Below are positions 1 to 5,838 of a stretch of DNA of 6,626 nt, in pieces (position 1 is the first letter of the stretch; each line of letters starts with the position of its first letter). This DNA is from an uncultured Oscillospiraceae bacterium (GTDB taxonomy: Bacteria > Bacillota > Clostridia > Oscillospirales > Acutalibacteraceae): positions 1 through 6,626 of the forward strand of contig URRK01000092.1 of assembly GCA_900550315.1 (NCBI GenBank), given 5' to 3'. Position numbers and translations under genes: made by a program. The notes below the pieces were generated by a model, which ran no database searches, was not told the DNA's origin, and saw nothing but the letters and a program-made list of their open reading frames with translations.

Positions 1-55
1 CGGTGGCGCCGCTGTCGGTTCCACCGTGCCCAATACCTAAAAATACTTTGCTCAT
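1..55 (-). CDS. N-acetylmuramoyl-L-alanine amidase (phage endolysin), N-terminus only
   Basis: Eighteen codons are visible, starting at the ATG at 55-53 and running off the left edge: MSKVFLGIGHGGTDSGAT. The GHGG-x-D-x-GA motif (residues 9-17) is the N-terminal signature of zinc-dependent Amidase_3 enzymes, where His10 would be the first zinc ligand. By family knowledge these cut the bond between N-acetylmuramic acid and L-alanine in peptidoglycan. The start is fixed by AGGAGG at 70-65, nine bases upstream. The gene lies 18 nt behind the holin gene, the usual endolysin position in Firmicute phage lysis cassettes. There is no signal peptide, as expected for an endolysin that reaches the wall through a holin. 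The catalytic Glu and any cell-wall-binding domain are outside the window, so the class rests on one motif plus context. Confidence 0.8.
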   Translation of the reverse strand, partial: MSKVFLGIGHGGTDSGAT

Positions 56-73
56 TAAAACCTTCCTCCTTTT

Positions 74-253
74 TTAAAAATGTCCGTTATCGCAGGGGTT
101 GTTGGCAATACCAAAAATGGTGCAAAGGTAGCCTACAATGGCAGTCCAGTCCGGTAGCTGGGGGTAATTTGGCACTAAAACCGTGGCGTAAATTAAACCA
201 ATAACCGAAACCCAAAGCACTGGGGATTTTAATCTTTTCATAATATCTTTCAT
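74..253 (-). CDS. Phage holin, 59 aa, two predicted membrane segments
   Basis: The translation is a 59-aa protein with a short basic N-terminus (MKDIMKRLK), a first hydrophobic segment at about residues 11-28, a Pro/Asp/Trp-containing turn, a second hydrophobic segment at about 39-51, and an ending GIANNPCDNGHF. A late NNP-x-D motif after the second helix is common in small Clostridia phage holins and resembles the DPTT ending of phi-LC3-type holins. Holins oligomerise in the cytoplasmic membrane and open it at a set time so that the endolysin reaches peptidoglycan. The start at 253 has a GGAGGAGAGGA purine run at 273-263, which overlaps the end of the previous gene; the ATG is 4 nt past that gene's stop. 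A second in-frame ATG at 241 (Met5) could give a shorter dual-start form, as in some holin/antiholin pairs, but no separate ribosome site is obvious. The exact Pfam family is uncertain. Confidence 0.77.
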   Translation of the reverse strand: MKDIMKRLKSPVLWVSVIGLIYATVLVPNYPQLPDWTAIVGYLCTIFGIANNPCDNGHF

Positions 254-257
254 AAAA

Positions 258-488
258 TCAGATCCTCTCCTCCATACATTCTATGCGGTGATTTATAATT
301 TTGATTTTTTCCTCCACTACCGGCATCCGCTTGGCAAAATTGTTATGTTCCCGCACTTCGCGGGTTAGCTCCTCAATTTTAACCTCGTTTACCTTTTGGG
401 CCGCTTTAATGCCGCCAAAGGTGCCGGTTGCCGTACCTAACAGGGCCAGCACCCCGGTAATTACGGCTACTAAAATGTCACTGTTCAT
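258..488 (-). CDS. Membrane-anchored coiled-coil lysis-cassette protein (XhlA-like position), 76 aa
   Basis: Residues about 5-26 form a Gly/Ala/Leu-rich hydrophobic helix with GT and GG pairs. Residues about 30-76 are charged and heptad-like: VNEVKIEELTREVREHNN, then FAKRMPVVEEKIKIINHRIECMEERI. This plan, one N-terminal membrane helix followed by a coiled coil with HNNFA-x-RMPV-x-E and INHRI motifs, is common in small proteins of Firmicute prophages just before the holin. The position matches xhlA of PBSX, whose product works with the holin, although XhlA carries its membrane segment at the C-terminus. The start overlaps the preceding stop as ATGA (488-485), suggesting translational coupling, and AGGGGAG at 503-497 provides a ribosome site. 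A holin partner, spanin-like or scaffold role is inference; the molecular function is unknown. Confidence 0.75.
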   Translation of the reverse strand: MNSDILVAVITGVLALLGTATGTFGGIKAAQKVNEVKIEELTREVREHNNFAKRMPVVEEKIKIINHRIECMEERI

Positions 489-682
489 TTTTCCGGCTCC
501 CCTAAGGCGCCGTCTTCAAGCGGGGCGGCAGCCGCAATAGCGGTGTTAATTTCGGCTAAGTCGGTCTCGGTTAAAACGCCTTTTTCCAGCCAGCCGGCGG
601 CGTTTAAAATTACCTGATAATTAGCCATTTGGCCAACGGCCTGTAACAGGCCTGTTTTAACAAAATTTCTTAAGCTAAACAT
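485..682 (-). CDS. Small phage protein of unknown function in XkdX position, 65 aa
   Basis: This is a soluble-looking 65-aa protein beginning MFSLRNFVKTGLLQAVGQMA, with amphipathic helices, a conserved-looking NAAGWLEKGVLTETDLAEI segment (residues 27-45) and an Ala/Glu/Pro-rich tail. I know similar short proteins from Clostridia prophages between the tail fibre and holin genes. The G-V-L-T-x-x-D-L-x-E-I ending is reminiscent of the helix-turn of XkdX proteins, which occupy the same place in PBSX, but homology is not shown. There is no membrane segment or signal peptide. The ATG at 682 lies 1 nt past the fibre stop, with GGAGGG at 698-693 inside the end of the fibre gene. Its last codons overlap the next gene by 4 nt. 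Candidate roles are minor virion or chaperone protein; no function is assigned. Confidence 0.75.
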   Translation of the reverse strand: MFSLRNFVKTGLLQAVGQMANYQVILNAAGWLEKGVLTETDLAEINTAIAAAAPLEDGALGEPEK

Positions 683-683
683 T

Positions 684-2903
684 TTAAAAATTCCCTCCTA
701 AACTAATAATGGCTTGCTGCAATGCGGCAAACGCTTTGTTAATATCTTTGTTGTATTTGGCGGTTAAGCTAACGCCGGTGCTGCCGGGCAAAAGGGTAGT
801 AACCGGGTAAAGGCTTGTAACGCCCGCAAAACTGCCGTTTGGGTCGGCTGTGTAAACCTTTGCGGTAAACGGCTCGTAAGCGGTGGCGGCGCTTGCCCGC
901 TCAATTTGCAGGTTGGCAAGCTCTAACCCATCGGTAAAGCTGCTTATTCTTAAATAACCGTCGGTTTCTGCGGTGTAGTTAAAGGTTGCCGAGGTTTCGG
1001 CCGCCCCAATTTGCGAAAAGGACCCGCTTTCGGTTTTTCCGTTGCGTAAATAAAGCACACCGTTTTTGTTGCGCTTAAAGCTTATACTGTAGGTTCCGGC
1101 CGGCAGCTTCACATCTACACTTCCGCTTGCAGCTGTAAAGGTAACACCGTTTGCCGTTTTCTGCGCGGCGGTTAATTCGGCCGTGGCCGGGTTAAACAAA
1201 TTTTTGCCGTACCTTGTAACGCGAACATCCGCTAAGCTGGCAAGGTAGGGGGTGTACGCCGTTGCCGTTTCGCCAAATTCCAGCTGGATGTTTGAAAGCG
1301 TTACTTTGTAAAGGCTGTCGTCCGGTTTAATATCGCAAACATTGCGGTACCAGCCAACGCGGACGGTCGCTTCTGCAGGTAAAGTAAAGCTTATCTGTTT
1401 AAAATAAGTGCCGTCCGCAGTAATTGCATCGGTTTTTGTAATAAAGCTTCCGTCTTTAAACACCAAAATCTCGTTTTTCCGATCAGCCTCAACATTGTCG
1501 GCGGTGTCCGGAACATTTTCAAGACTAATGCTGCACGAAAGGGTGTAGGTTCCGGCCGGCAACTTTGCGTTAAAAAGGTTTAGTACCGGCTGGTTATTTT
1601 CCGCGTTTGGCGCGGTAGCGCAAATTTTGTTTTCGGTTTTTTCGGTTACGGTAAAAAACTGGGCGTTTTTGGCTAAGGTTAGGTTCAACAAATTTTTACT
1701 GCCGGCCGTAAGTTCTATTTGGTGTTCAACCGGGCTAATGTCGTTTAAGCACAAGACCGCGCCGTTGCTAAGCCCCGTTAAGGCACCGCAAAATTGCTGC
1801 GCCCCGGTTAAAACAGCGGTGTTCAGCTTTTGCTCTAACCCTTTTATGGCCTGCGTTGTTTCCCTTTTGGTGGCAAGGGTAGAGGCAAAGGTGTATTCAA
1901 TGCTGCCCATTATTGAAACGCGGGCGTAAAAATAGCGGTTTCCGGTGCTGTACGGCGAAATTGTTTCGCCAACCTCGCTCAGCAAACAGCCGTTCAGCAG
2001 CTGCACTTCGTAATAGGTGCAATCGCCGCCAATTTCCGAATCGTAGCTTTTGTAAACTGCAAAAACCGTGCCTTGTGGAATATAATAATTTTCGGTGCTG
2101 CCGGCCTCCCGCACCAGCTTTAGATTTTGTGCCGCCTTGTAGTAGCCGCTGGCAGAGTTTGGCAGCTGTGCTACATTCAGCTCGGCTGTTGTAATTTCGG
2201 TTGGCGCCAGCGCTAAGCAAGCGGCTTTGGCACTTTCGGCGGCAGCGGCGTTTGTAGCGGCTTGGTCGGCGCTGCTTTGGGCGGCGGCAGCGTTTGCTCG
2301 TGCCTGTTCGGCGGCGGTAGAAGCGCTGCTTTTAGCGTTTTCGGCGGTTTGGGCACTTTGCTGTGCCAAGGCTTTGTAGCCTTCGGCTAAATTGGCGCTT
2401 TGCGCGGCCGACTGTGCGTTTTGGTAAGCTGCGCTGTTTTGTTCGGTGGCCGCTGTGGCGGCCAGTTGCGCTTTGTTTTGGCTTTCTAACGCCTCGGCGG
2501 CTGCAGCTTCGGCAGCCTGCTTTTGGGCGGTTGCGGCCTGTAAAAAGTAGTTGTAAGGGTCGGGCGTTTGGGCGGCGGGTTCTACCTTAACAAACCCGCT
2601 TTTTTCAACCTCAATTCCAACCTCGGTCGTAGTGGCGCGGGTGCTGCTTAGCACCCCAAAAACCGAAACATAGCACATTCCGTTTAAAAGCACCTCTTGC
2701 GGAAATTTGCAGGCGTCGTTTTCCAGCACTACATGGTAAACCTTTTCGCCAAAGCGAAAAACAGCGGTTTTGTAAAGGCCGCTCCAGCTGGCGTCAAAGC
2801 TAAAGCTTGCGGTTACAAATTCGGCAGAATCGGCTGTAATTACGCTGGTATCTGCCCCGATTTTACCGGCGTTAATGTTAAAATTTACAGTGTACCCCGC
2901 CAT
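684..2903 (-). CDS. Phage tail fibre / receptor-binding baseplate protein, 739 aa
   Basis: The domains in order are as follows. Residues 1-105 form a beta-rich head with FSFDASWSGLYKTAVFRF, a late YVSVFGV strand and an IEVEKSGFV ending. This is the N-terminal virion-attachment module of many Clostridia phage fibres (BppU-like in placement). A TPDPYNYFLQ linker leads to an Ala/Gln/Ser-rich coiled-coil shaft at about 120-232, typical of trimeric fibres. Residues about 235-345 form a globular domain with many Tyr. A short coil follows at about 346-362. Two related beta-sandwich-like modules come next (about 401-553 and 566-678). Each opens with (G)KNL(L/F)N, contains KLPAGTY, and closes with NIQLE or NLQIE and AxAY(T/E)P(Y/F), a pattern of carbohydrate-binding fibre tips. 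The tail ends KYNKDINKAFAALQQAIISLGG. AGGAGG at 2916-2911 sits 7 nt before the ATG, inside the preceding gene's end. It probably recognises the host surface; the receptor is unknown. Confidence 0.88.
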   Translation of the reverse strand: MAGYTVNFNINAGKIGADTSVITADSAEFVTASFSFDASWSGLYKTAVFRFGEKVYHVVLENDACKFPQEVLLNGMCYVSVFGVLSSTRATTTEVGIEVEKSGFVKVEPAAQTPDPYNYFLQAATAQKQAAEAAAAEALESQNKAQLAATAATEQNSAAYQNAQSAAQSANLAEGYKALAQQSAQTAENAKSSASTAAEQARANAAAAQSSADQAATNAAAAESAKAACLALAPTEITTAELNVAQLPNSASGYYKAAQNLKLVREAGSTENYYIPQGTVFAVYKSYDSEIGGDCTYYEVQLLNGCLLSEVGETISPYSTGNRYFYARVSIMGSIEYTFASTLATKRETTQAIKGLEQKLNTAVLTGAQQFCGALTGLSNGAVLCLNDISPVEHQIELTAGSKNLLNLTLAKNAQFFTVTEKTENKICATAPNAENNQPVLNLFNAKLPAGTYTLSCSISLENVPDTADNVEADRKNEILVFKDGSFITKTDAITADGTYFKQISFTLPAEATVRVGWYRNVCDIKPDDSLYKVTLSNIQLEFGETATAYTPYLASLADVRVTRYGKNLFNPATAELTAAQKTANGVTFTAASGSVDVKLPAGTYSISFKRNKNGVLYLRNGKTESGSFSQIGAAETSATFNYTAETDGYLRISSFTDGLELANLQIERASAATAYEPFTAKVYTADPNGSFAGVTSLYPVTTLLPGSTGVSLTAKYNKDINKAFAALQQAIISLGGNF
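1088..1105. repeat. 18-bp exact direct repeat, copy in the second fibre module
   Basis: TGTAGGTTCCGGCCGGCA here is identical to the copy at 1544-1561. Read on the minus strand, both encode the LPAGTY core of the duplicated C-terminal modules of the tail fibre (residues 599-605 and 447-453). It contains the palindrome CCGGCCGG. Exact DNA identity inside otherwise diverged modules could reflect residual homology from duplication or a preferred site for recombination between modules. Confidence 0.8.
1544..1561. repeat. 18-bp exact direct repeat, copy in the first fibre module
   Basis: This is the partner of the repeat at 1088-1105, 456 bp away, which is a whole number of codons (152). Recombination between the two would therefore delete one module's worth of sequence while keeping the reading frame. 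It encodes LPAGTY of the first beta module of the tail fibre. Confidence 0.8.
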
Positions 2904-2905
2904 GT

Positions 2906-3271
2906 TCAGCCCTCCTGCAGCCGCGTGCTGCGCGCGTAGTCGTTTACTAAGCCGTCCACTAACGAGGCAACATATTCATCCTGCGTTAGGGAGTTTTTTA
3001 AAGCCTGCTCAATAAAACGCGGCACGGTTACGGTCTCGCCGCGGCGAATAAGGTAAGAGCGGTCGTTTACCGCTACATAAACATCGTCACGGTAGCGGCC
3101 GTTATCCTTAAACAGCTTAATGGTTACCGGCTGGTGCATGTAGTCCTCGTTCGCCTGCACGCTTTGGGGCGCTGCCGGCCGGGGGGCAACCGGCTTTGCT
3201 TGGCTTTCCAGCAGCGCTTTTAATTGCTTAATTTCCTTATTTAATTGTGCAATGGTTTTTGTTTCTGGCAT
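2906..3271 (-). CDS. Phage virion-associated protein of unknown function, 121 aa
   Basis: This is the first gene of the leftward operon. Residues 1-25 are a charged, heptad-like coil (IAQLNKEIKQLKALLE), followed by a Pro/Ala/Gln linker. A compact domain at about 41-115 contains QPVTIKLFKDNGRYRDDVYVAVNDRSYLIRRGETVTVPRFIEQALKNS in sequence. The pattern 'V-x-IKLFKDN-x-(Y/K)-DDV-(F/Y)-VAVN ... (I/V)-x-RG-x-x-V-x-VPR' recurs in small proteins of Clostridia phages, usually annotated only as hypothetical or structural. My recollection is that relatives often sit in head or morphogenesis regions, so its place before the fibre is notable but not certain. AGGAGGA at 3285-3279 is 7 nt before the ATG. 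The stop lies 2 nt before the fibre start. There is no signal peptide or membrane helix, and the function is unknown. Confidence 0.8.
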   Translation of the reverse strand: MPETKTIAQLNKEIKQLKALLESQAKPVAPRPAAPQSVQANEDYMHQPVTIKLFKDNGRYRDDVYVAVNDRSYLIRRGETVTVPRFIEQALKNSLTQDEYVASLVDGLVNDYARSTRLQEG

Positions 3272-3321
3272 TTTTCAGTCCTCCTGATTTTTTTGGGGCC
3301 GTGAGCTCCCGGCCGGATTGT

Positions 3322-3350
3322 ATTATAGCCCCTGGCGCTCCCTGTTTCAC
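3322..3350 (-). promoter_or_regulatory. Sigma-70/SigA-type promoter for the leftward phage operon
   Basis: On the minus strand, GTGAAA (3350-3345) and a perfect TATAAT (3327-3322) are separated by 17 bp. The -35 matches TTGACA at four of six positions. Transcription would start near 3315, leaving a leader of about 45 nt. The leader contains a short GC-rich hairpin (GGCCG paired with CGGCC around 3299-3315) and the AGGAGGA site of the 121-aa gene. A housekeeping-type promoter implies expression by host RNA polymerase unless a repressor blocks it. Confidence 0.68.
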
Positions 3351-3360
3351 CCCACTGTTT

Positions 3361-3372
3361 GAACAGCTGTTT
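3361..3372. promoter_or_regulatory. Palindromic operator candidate resembling a LexA (SOS) box
   Basis: GAACAGCTGTTT contains the perfect 10-bp palindrome AACAGCTGTT (3362-3371). It has the GAAC-N4-GTT(C/T) skeleton of Gram-positive LexA boxes, with the outermost bases off consensus. It lies 10 bp upstream of the -35 of the leftward promoter and 41 bp upstream of the -35 of the rightward one. Binding of LexA or a phage repressor is inference; another dimeric regulator could use the same palindrome, or it may be chance. Confidence 0.4.
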
Positions 3373-3413
3373 TATTGCTAAAATTTACGGGGGAATTTTG
3401 TAGGGTTTTACAC

Positions 3414-3442
3414 TTGAAAAATAAAGGGGACTGTATTATAAT
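3414..3442 (+). promoter_or_regulatory. Strong SigA-type promoter for the lipoprotein-apgM operon
   Basis: TTGAAA (3414-3419), a 17-bp spacer and a perfect TATAAT (3437-3442) give a near-consensus vegetative promoter. The start would be near 3449, with a leader of about 80 nt. The leader has short complementary segments (CGGCT with AGCCG near 3471-3488; GGTAG or TAGGT near 3457 with CTACC or ACCTA near 3505) that may fold, but I see no known riboswitch signature. Confidence 0.8.
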
Positions 3443-3529
3443 ATTTTGGTATGTTGGTAGGTGGGCGCTGCGGCTTGGCGTACAGCCGGCCGGGCGTATT
3501 GCTCTACCTATTTTTCGGAGGTTTTTTGT

Positions 3530-4621
3530 ATGAAAAAATTGGTATCACTTTTAACGGCGGCAGTGCTGCTGTTTACCCTTTCTGCCTGTGGTAAAACTGC
3601 CCAAAGCAGCAGTATGGCCGCACCGGCCCCGGTTTCGTCCGAGCCGGAAAAGCCAAAGGTTAACCCTTTAACCGGCCTAGCAGATTTTGATTCTTCTAAA
3701 ATGCAGCAGCGACCGGTTGCGGTTATGGTGAACAACATTACCGTTGCCCAAAGCGTGCAGGCCGGCCTTTCGCAGGCAGATATTGTTTACGAGCTGCTGG
3801 CCGAGGGCGGCATTACCCGCTTTATGGCTGTGTTTAAAGATATTTCTAAAATTTCTAAGGTTGGCACGGTTCGCTCGGCCCGTTACTCTTATGTAGATTT
3901 AGCCTTAGGACACGACGCGCTATATGTTCACGCCGGCATGGACCCGACCGAGTGCGCCGCCCATGTTAAAGAAACGGGAATTGACAATTTTAATTTGCTG
4001 ACCGGCCAGCAAAGCAACTACGGCAAGCGGGTTAAAAACGGTAAGGCTTTAGAGCACACCCTGTACACCACCGGTGAGCTTTTAAATAACGGCTTTGCAA
4101 AATTAAATTACCGGCGCGATCTAAAATCTACCGCAGCCAACTGGCAGGATTTTGCCCCCGAAGCCAGCCCCGTTACCCCGGCTGGCGGCAGCTGCGAAAA
4201 ATTAAGGGTAGAAATGTCCTCCTCTTATGTTTCTAACTTTACTTACAACGCTGAAACCGGCAAGTATAAGCGCTTTAGCGGAAATAACAAATCGGTAGAT
4301 TTAAACACCGGCAAGCAGCTGGAATTTAAAAACATTTTGGTGCTTAAAACCAGTGTTACCGACATTGGCAAAAAAGCCGATTATTTAAAAAAGACCTGGT
4401 TAGACGGCGGTGAAGGCTTTTATGTTTCCAACGGCGGCTATGTGCCAATTAAATGGTCTAAGGGCGCAGCCAACAGCCCGCTTAAAATAACCTTAACCGA
4501 CGGTTCCTCCTGCACCTACAATGCCGGCAATACCTGGGTTTGCTTGGTAGAAAAAACGCACAATGTTGCAATTACCGGTGCTGCGGTGTCGTCTGCTCCG
4601 GCGGCTTCGGCTGCCCAATAA
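3530..4621 (+). CDS. yerB: YerB-type lipoprotein with DUF3048 domain, 363 aa
   Basis: The protein opens with a lipoprotein signal peptide: MKK, a hydrophobic stretch (4-17) and lipobox LSAC, so Cys20 becomes the lipidated N-terminus on the outer face of the membrane. A Ser/Ala/Pro-rich linker runs to about 43. The DUF3048 N-terminal domain follows, with NPLTG (45-49), RPVAVMVNN (61-69), AQ-x-x-x-x-AGLSQADIVYELLAEGGITRF (to 98), VRSARYSY (114-121) and HAGMDP (134-139). The C-terminal part includes YNAETGKYKRF (239-249), the GEGFYVSNGGYVPIKWSKG segment (294-312) and a late NTWVCLVE. The length suits the family, whose B. subtilis member is YerB. The biochemical role is not established; a cell-envelope role is inferred from lipidation. 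The start is chosen because GGAGG (3517-3521) lies 8 nt upstream and the signal peptide begins there; an upstream GTG at 3461 would bury the signal. The stop overlaps the next gene's ribosome site. Confidence 0.9.
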   Translation: MKKLVSLLTAAVLLFTLSACGKTAQSSSMAAPAPVSSEPEKPKVNPLTGLADFDSSKMQQRPVAVMVNNITVAQSVQAGLSQADIVYELLAEGGITRFMAVFKDISKISKVGTVRSARYSYVDLALGHDALYVHAGMDPTECAAHVKETGIDNFNLLTGQQSNYGKRVKNGKALEHTLYTTGELLNNGFAKLNYRRDLKSTAANWQDFAPEASPVTPAGGSCEKLRVEMSSSYVSNFTYNAETGKYKRFSGNNKSVDLNTGKQLEFKNILVLKTSVTDIGKKADYLKKTWLDGGEGFYVSNGGYVPIKWSKGAANSPLKITLTDGSSCTYNAGNTWVCLVEKTHNVAITGAAVSSAPAASAAQ

Positions 4622-4626
4622 GGGGG
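4620..4626 (+). promoter_or_regulatory. Ribosome binding site that decides the apgM start
   Basis: AAGGGGG begins in the TAA stop of the lipoprotein gene and ends 6 nt before the ATG at 4633. An in-frame TTG at 4540 would add 31 Cys-rich residues overlapping the lipoprotein and lacks this support. The overlap of stop codon and ribosome site suggests translational coupling between the two genes. Confidence 0.7.
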
Positions 4627-4632
4627 CGCTGT

Positions 4633-5838
4633 ATGAAATATCTTGTTTGTTTGTTAGACGGCATGGCCGATTACCCCGTGCCCGAGCTGCAGGGTAAAAC
4701 ACCAATGGCCGTAGCCAAAAAACCGAATATTGACCGCTTGGCCCGCACCGCCGAGGTGGGGCTTTGCCAAACGGTTGCCCAGGGGCTAAAACCGGGCAGT
4801 GATGTTGCCAACCTTTCGGTTTTAGGGTACGACCCCAAGGTTTGCTACACCGGCCGTTCCCCGCTGGAGGCCGCCAGCATTGGCATTGATCTTGCTCCAA
4901 CCGATGTTGCCATGCGCTGCAATTTGGTTACCCTTTCCAACGAGGAGGATTATTGCAATAAAACCATGGTAGATTACTGCGCGGGGGATATTTCCACCGC
5001 CGAGGCTGCCGAATTAATTAGCTACATTCAGCAAAAGCTGGGAGTTGCGCCTTACGCTTTTTATGCCGGGGTAAGCTACCGCCACTGCTTGGTTATTCAA
5101 AACGGAACTACCGATTTGGGCACCATGACGCCCCCGCACGACATTAGCGGTAGGGTTATTGGCCCCTATTTAAGTCAAAGCCCCAATGCGGCGCCGCTGT
5201 TAGCGCTTATGCGCCAAAGCTACGAGCTGCTGAAAGATCACCCTTTAAACCAAAAACGCATTGCCGAGGGGAAGCACCCGGCTAACTCCATTTGGCTTTG
5301 GGGCGAGGGCCGAAAGCCCCAGCTGCAGGATTTTTACCAAAAAAACGGCGTGCACGGCGGTATTGTTTCGGCGGTAGATTTATTAAAAGGCATTGGCAAA
5401 TGCGCCAATATGCAGGTGCCGGAGGTTCCCGGCGCTACCGGATATATTGACAGCAATTTTGCCGGCAAGGCTCAGGCAGCCAAAGAGCTTTTTGAAAACG
5501 GCTGCGATCTGGTTTATGTACACATGGAGGCGCCGGACGAGTGCGGCCACCGCGGCGAGGTGCAAAACAAGGTTCGCTCTATAGAAATCATTGACAGCAC
5601 CGTAGTTGGCCCGCTGTTAGATTATTTAAAAAACACCCCGTACCGCGTGTTGATCATGCCGGATCATCCAACGCCGCTTAGCCTAAAAACCCATGTAGGT
5701 GACCCAGTGCCCTACCTGTTGTACGACAGCACCGCGCCGGCCAACGGTGTAGATTCTATTAACGAAGAAACAGCCAAAGCCACCGGCATTTTTGTGCAGC
5801 ACGGGCCGGATATTATGAACCGGCTGCTGCAAAAATAA
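4633..5838 (+). CDS. apgM: Archaeal-type cofactor-independent phosphoglycerate mutase / proposed homoserine kinase, 401 aa
   Basis: This belongs to the alkaline phosphatase superfamily and looks complete at the usual size of about 400 aa. MKYLVCLLDGMADYPVPELQ at the N-terminus supplies the metal-binding Asp9. GSDVANLSVLGYDP (55-68) carries the likely nucleophile Ser62, followed by YTGRSPLEAASIG (72-84) and RCNLVT (95-100). Later metal-site motifs are PPHD (167-170), VHMEAPDECGH (296-306; Asp302, His306), MPDHPTP (342-348; Asp344, His345) and THVGDPVPYLL (353-363; His354, Asp357). Family enzymes interconvert 3- and 2-phosphoglycerate in glycolysis. The bacterial branch that this sequence resembles has also been proposed, from gene context, to act as homoserine kinase in threonine synthesis. 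The sequence alone does not separate these, and the lipoprotein upstream does not help. It is the second gene of the operon, 11 nt behind yerB, and is cytosolic. Confidence 0.88.
   Translation: MKYLVCLLDGMADYPVPELQGKTPMAVAKKPNIDRLARTAEVGLCQTVAQGLKPGSDVANLSVLGYDPKVCYTGRSPLEAASIGIDLAPTDVAMRCNLVTLSNEEDYCNKTMVDYCAGDISTAEAAELISYIQQKLGVAPYAFYAGVSYRHCLVIQNGTTDLGTMTPPHDISGRVIGPYLSQSPNAAPLLALMRQSYELLKDHPLNQKRIAEGKHPANSIWLWGEGRKPQLQDFYQKNGVHGGIVSAVDLLKGIGKCANMQVPEVPGATGYIDSNFAGKAQAAKELFENGCDLVYVHMEAPDECGHRGEVQNKVRSIEIIDSTVVGPLLDYLKNTPYRVLIMPDHPTPLSLKTHVGDPVPYLLYDSTAPANGVDSINEETAKATGIFVQHGPDIMNRLLQK

Noticed and set aside
684..1300. Diversity-generating retroelement variable region at the fibre C-terminus
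   Set aside because: No template repeat, reverse transcriptase or C-type-lectin fold signature is visible, and the repeated DNA is a short conserved core, not an adenine-mutagenised copy.
1627..2939. Several plus-strand and alternative minus-strand ORFs of 75-107 codons inside the tail-fibre gene
   Set aside because: They are Arg/Cys-rich frame shadows of the 739-aa fibre, without motifs or ribosome sites.
3272..3413. Phage attachment site at the phage/host junction
   Set aside because: No tRNA gene is present and only one side of the element is in the window, so a duplicated att core cannot be identified.
3461..3529. In-frame GTG giving a 23-residue N-terminal extension of the lipoprotein
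   Set aside because: It lacks a ribosome site and would put residues ahead of a clean MKK signal peptide with lipobox; GGAGG sits correctly before the ATG at 3530.
4540..4632. In-frame TTG giving a 31-residue extension of the phosphoglycerate mutase
   Set aside because: It overlaps the lipoprotein gene, encodes a Cys-rich non-family segment, and the ATG at 4633 has an AAGGGGG site and matches the usual family N-terminus.
4493..4900. 135-codon minus-strand ORF across the lipoprotein-apgM junction
   Set aside because: It is antisense to two well-supported genes and has low-complexity Arg/Pro/Gly translation typical of a shadow.
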